DNA from: Janthinobacterium sp.
GTDB taxonomy: Bacteria; Pseudomonadota; Gammaproteobacteria; Burkholderiales; Burkholderiaceae_D
Assembly (NCBI GenBank): GCA_003133225.1
Contig: PKWL01000065.1
Coordinates: 1 to 36,655 of the forward strand
Direction of reading: 5' to 3'
Length of the DNA stretch: 36,655 bases
The position numbers and the translations under genes are program-made. Below are positions 35,126-36,655 of this stretch, one piece after another (position 1 is the first letter of the stretch; each line of letters opens with the position of its first letter). A model generated the notes under the pieces. It saw only the letters and a list, made by a program, of their open reading frames with translations. It ran no database searches and had not been told where the DNA came from.

Positions 35126-35404
35126 ATGAAAAAACATCTCACAATCGCCGCCGGCTTAATCGCGGGCGCGTGGCTGATGATGGCGACGGCGCCGGCCATG
35201 GCCCACGTTAATGTTGACTTGAACATTGGGGTTCCCGTCGCTCCGGTTTTTGTTCAGCCGGGACCGGTCTATGTTCAGCCAGGCCCGGTTTATGTGGATC
35301 CGCGTTACGGTTGGCATGAGCGTCAGTTAAGAGAGCGGCGGCGGCACGAGCGTCATCACCGTGAACATCACCATGAGCACGGTCACGACGAACACCGCGG
35401 CTGA
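35126..35404 (+). CDS. Small exported protein with Pro/Val repeats and His-rich tail
   Basis: The ATG at 35126 has AGAGGA seven bases ahead; the ATG two codons earlier is too close to it. The 92 residues have a Sec signal (likely cut after 'APAMA' near residue 27), then 'VQPGPVYV' repeated twice, and a very basic tail with about 14 His and 14 Arg in the last 40 residues. The His-rich end could bind nickel, zinc or copper. I know similar short Pro-rich exported proteins from Burkholderiales and Xanthomonadales, but no function. It is a single gene with AT-rich upstream DNA. Confidence 0.78.
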   Translation: MKKHLTIAAGLIAGAWLMMATAPAMAHVNVDLNIGVPVAPVFVQPGPVYVQPGPVYVDPRYGWHERQLRERRRHERHHREHHHEHGHDEHRG

Positions 35405-35771
35405 TGACTGCGGCAGGCCTCGACTAATTTCACGGCAATCGGGCAATCTAGCCACCTAGGGGTCCTAGGCAGGCATCAATGGCGAAGAGGCAGGAAAACT
35501 TATCCCTCTTTGGTTCTTGCAAGTTGGGCGCGGGCAGCTGCGCCCGATTATCCGGCCCCCCTTGCCGGCAGCGCTGCCGGGAAAATGGCGCAAAGCGTGT
35601 CGTGCCGGCCGCTTGGGCCTGGACTATCTTTTCGCTGCAGCCGACGACACACGCACGGCACGCGTTCACGCCCCCGATCGAAGACGTAACATCGCAAGCA
35701 CACTGACGATACTTGCACCACGCCGATCCCATGCCACGGAACCGGCACAGGCCGGCATGGGAACCAAACGC
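35405..35771. other. Intergenic 367 bases with palindromes
   Basis: Contains a GGGCGC...GCGCCC hairpin (35526-35545), a perfect 16-base palindrome CCGGCAGCGCTGCCGG (35565-35580), and TCCCATGCC...GGCATGGGA (35727-35762) with an inner CCGG...CCGG stem. The last lies just after the stop of the minus-strand gene at 35772 and may end its transcript, though it has no T-run. Short frames here lack ribosome sites. Confidence 0.5.
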
Positions 35772-36125
35772 TCAGGAACAGGCTTTTTGGTGATCCGGAT
35801 GATTTCCTTTTGCCTTGGCATCGGCTTCGCTCATATATTCACCGGCTTTGGTCTTGCCATAGTATTTCGTACCAGGGCAGTGATATGTCTTAGATTTCGT
35901 GTTCACCCATACTTTGCCATCACCGCCCCCTGGGGCTGCTGTTGCAGGCACGCTCGCGGCCTTTGCCGTTTTCGAGGGGGCACTCATGGCACCGGTAGTT
36001 GCAGCTGGGACTGTTGTCGACGCTGCGGTCTTTGCGGGGGGTGTCGCGGTGTAGGTTTGAGCGAAGCCATGGGCAGACAACAGAAGTCCGCCACTGAGAA
36101 CCAGCGATTTCAAGAATAATCTCAT
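35772..36125 (-). CDS. Small exported protein with conserved 'VWVNT..YHCPG' C-terminal domain
   Basis: I place the start at 36125 (117 residues) because AAAGGA lies upstream and the next residues are a Sec signal ('[21 protein letters not shown]', cut near 22). A Thr/Ala/Pro-rich linker of about 40 residues precedes the final 50, which read '[15 protein letters not shown]', '[18 protein letters not shown]' and a last Cys. I recognise this tail as a module that recurs in small exported proteins of Burkholderiales, with two Cys that may bond. No function is established. A tandem repeat at 36141-36178 lies just upstream. Confidence 0.82.
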   Translation of the reverse strand: MRLFLKSLVLSGGLLLSAHGFAQTYTATPPAKTAASTTVPAATTGAMSAPSKTAKAASVPATAAPGGGDGKVWVNTKSKTYHCPGTKYYGKTKAGEYMSEADAKAKGNHPDHQKACS

Positions 36126-36655
36126 GATCTTTCCTTTCAATTTTGGTGGTCTTACGTCATTTTGGTGGTCTTACGTCATTTCAGGGCCGACTAAGGCATT
36201 TCGCAGAGTCGACCACACGAGACAAAAACGGGACTGCGCAATATTCGGTTGACAGCCACGATCCGATTTCGCACTGGCGGACTTGCCGAGGCGGACCGTT
36301 TTGCGGTGCGGGGCGGCCGAACTTTTTTGGTGTCCGCATATCTTGAAGCGCCCTCTTCTTAAAAGATTGGACGCCTCCCGTTTCGCCTCGAAGCCAGCCT
36401 TAAGGAACGGGAGGCTTACTAGAAAACGGCTGAGCATAAAACGACGGTGCATGTATTTGTCAAATCTTTGCTTAAGAAGGACTTGCAAAACTAAACAGGC
36501 GAGTGGGATTTTAATGAATGGGGAGTAAAAAAAGAGGCGGAAGGCGGCCATTGCTGGCAAAATGTAAGTTATCAGACAAACATCAACGCCCCCGCACATG
36601 AATAGTACACAACGCCCCCTAATAATGCAACGCTGGAATATTCTGCAACACGATT
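36126..36655. other. Terminal 530 bases with tandem and inverted repeats, no supported gene
   Basis: Holds the tandem repeat (36141-36178) and nested inverted repeats: GCCTCCCGTT with AACGGGAGGC (36373-36382 and 36406-36415), inside an imperfect pair of CTTCTTAA.../...TTAAGAAG arms (about 36351-36367 and 36464-36482). A minus-strand frame across it (36171-36599) has no ribosome site and an Arg/Lys-rich, non-protein-like product, so I do not call it. Confidence 0.45.
36141..36178. repeat. Exact 19-bp tandem repeat upstream of the exported protein gene
   Basis: Two head-to-tail copies of TTTTGGTGGTCTTACGTCA begin at 36141 and 36160. They lie 15 bases before the start codon of the minus-strand gene ending at 35772, in its leader or promoter, and may be regulatory sites or a recent slippage product. 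Confidence 0.8.

Noticed and set aside
36171-36599. A 142-codon minus-strand frame at the right end
   Set aside because: No ribosome site, a start in AT-rich DNA and a basic non-protein-like product; it crosses the nested inverted repeats.
1-36655. CRISPR arrays, insertion sequences or rRNA genes
   Set aside because: No regularly spaced repeats, no transposase motif and no rRNA sequence were seen.

Overview
The window looks like a chromosome segment of a betaproteobacterium of the order Burkholderiales, most likely family Oxalobacteraceae (Massilia/Janthinobacterium/Duganella-like). The evidence is the conserved housekeeping block (cysS-alkA-accA-tilS-lysC-tRNA-Ser next to ppiA-ppiB-lpxH), a phasin for polyhydroxybutyrate granules, and codon use rich in G+C. 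This assignment comes from gene order and protein character, not from a database search.

Left part (about 1-11,218): an accessory region, interpreted as a genomic island. A DUF6538-type tyrosine recombinase (9234-10976, minus) lies directly beyond the 3' end of a tRNA-Ser(GCU) gene, the usual layout of an element integrated into a tRNA. The other end of the island is not seen and probably lies left of the window. Cargo: two lipoproteins, a secreted DUF4189-like protein, a divergent XRE regulator, a Ser/Asp-rich protein with repeated Ser-Met-Phe-Asp units, several unknown proteins, and long stretches without genes. The most unusual is 5892-7146. It has no credible ORF but carries a dense series of hairpins. 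Several gain a G-U pair only when read as plus-strand RNA, and the series ends in a terminator-like hairpin. I propose a structured noncoding RNA of about 1.2 kb.

Core (11,219-25,361): tRNA-Ser; lysC, tilS, accA, alkA and cysS on the minus strand; ppiA, ppiB and lpxH on the plus strand; then rnr-rlmB and cysE-yceH on the minus strand; then two identical tRNA-Leu(CAG) genes. These serve amino-acid synthesis (lysC, cysE), fatty-acid and lipid A synthesis (accA, lpxH), translation and tRNA/rRNA maturation (cysS, tilS, rlmB, rnr), protein folding (ppiA, ppiB) and base-excision repair (alkA).

Right part (25,361-36,655): a phasin; a translationally coupled pair of a FAN1-like VRR-NUC nuclease and a PD-(D/E)XK nuclease-XPD/DinG-type Fe-S helicase; a hemolysin III-family membrane protein; a small secreted Cys-pair protein; a tandem universal stress protein behind an FNR/Anr-like site; a class V aminotransferase; and two small exported proteins. 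The spacers here are long and rich in inverted repeats.
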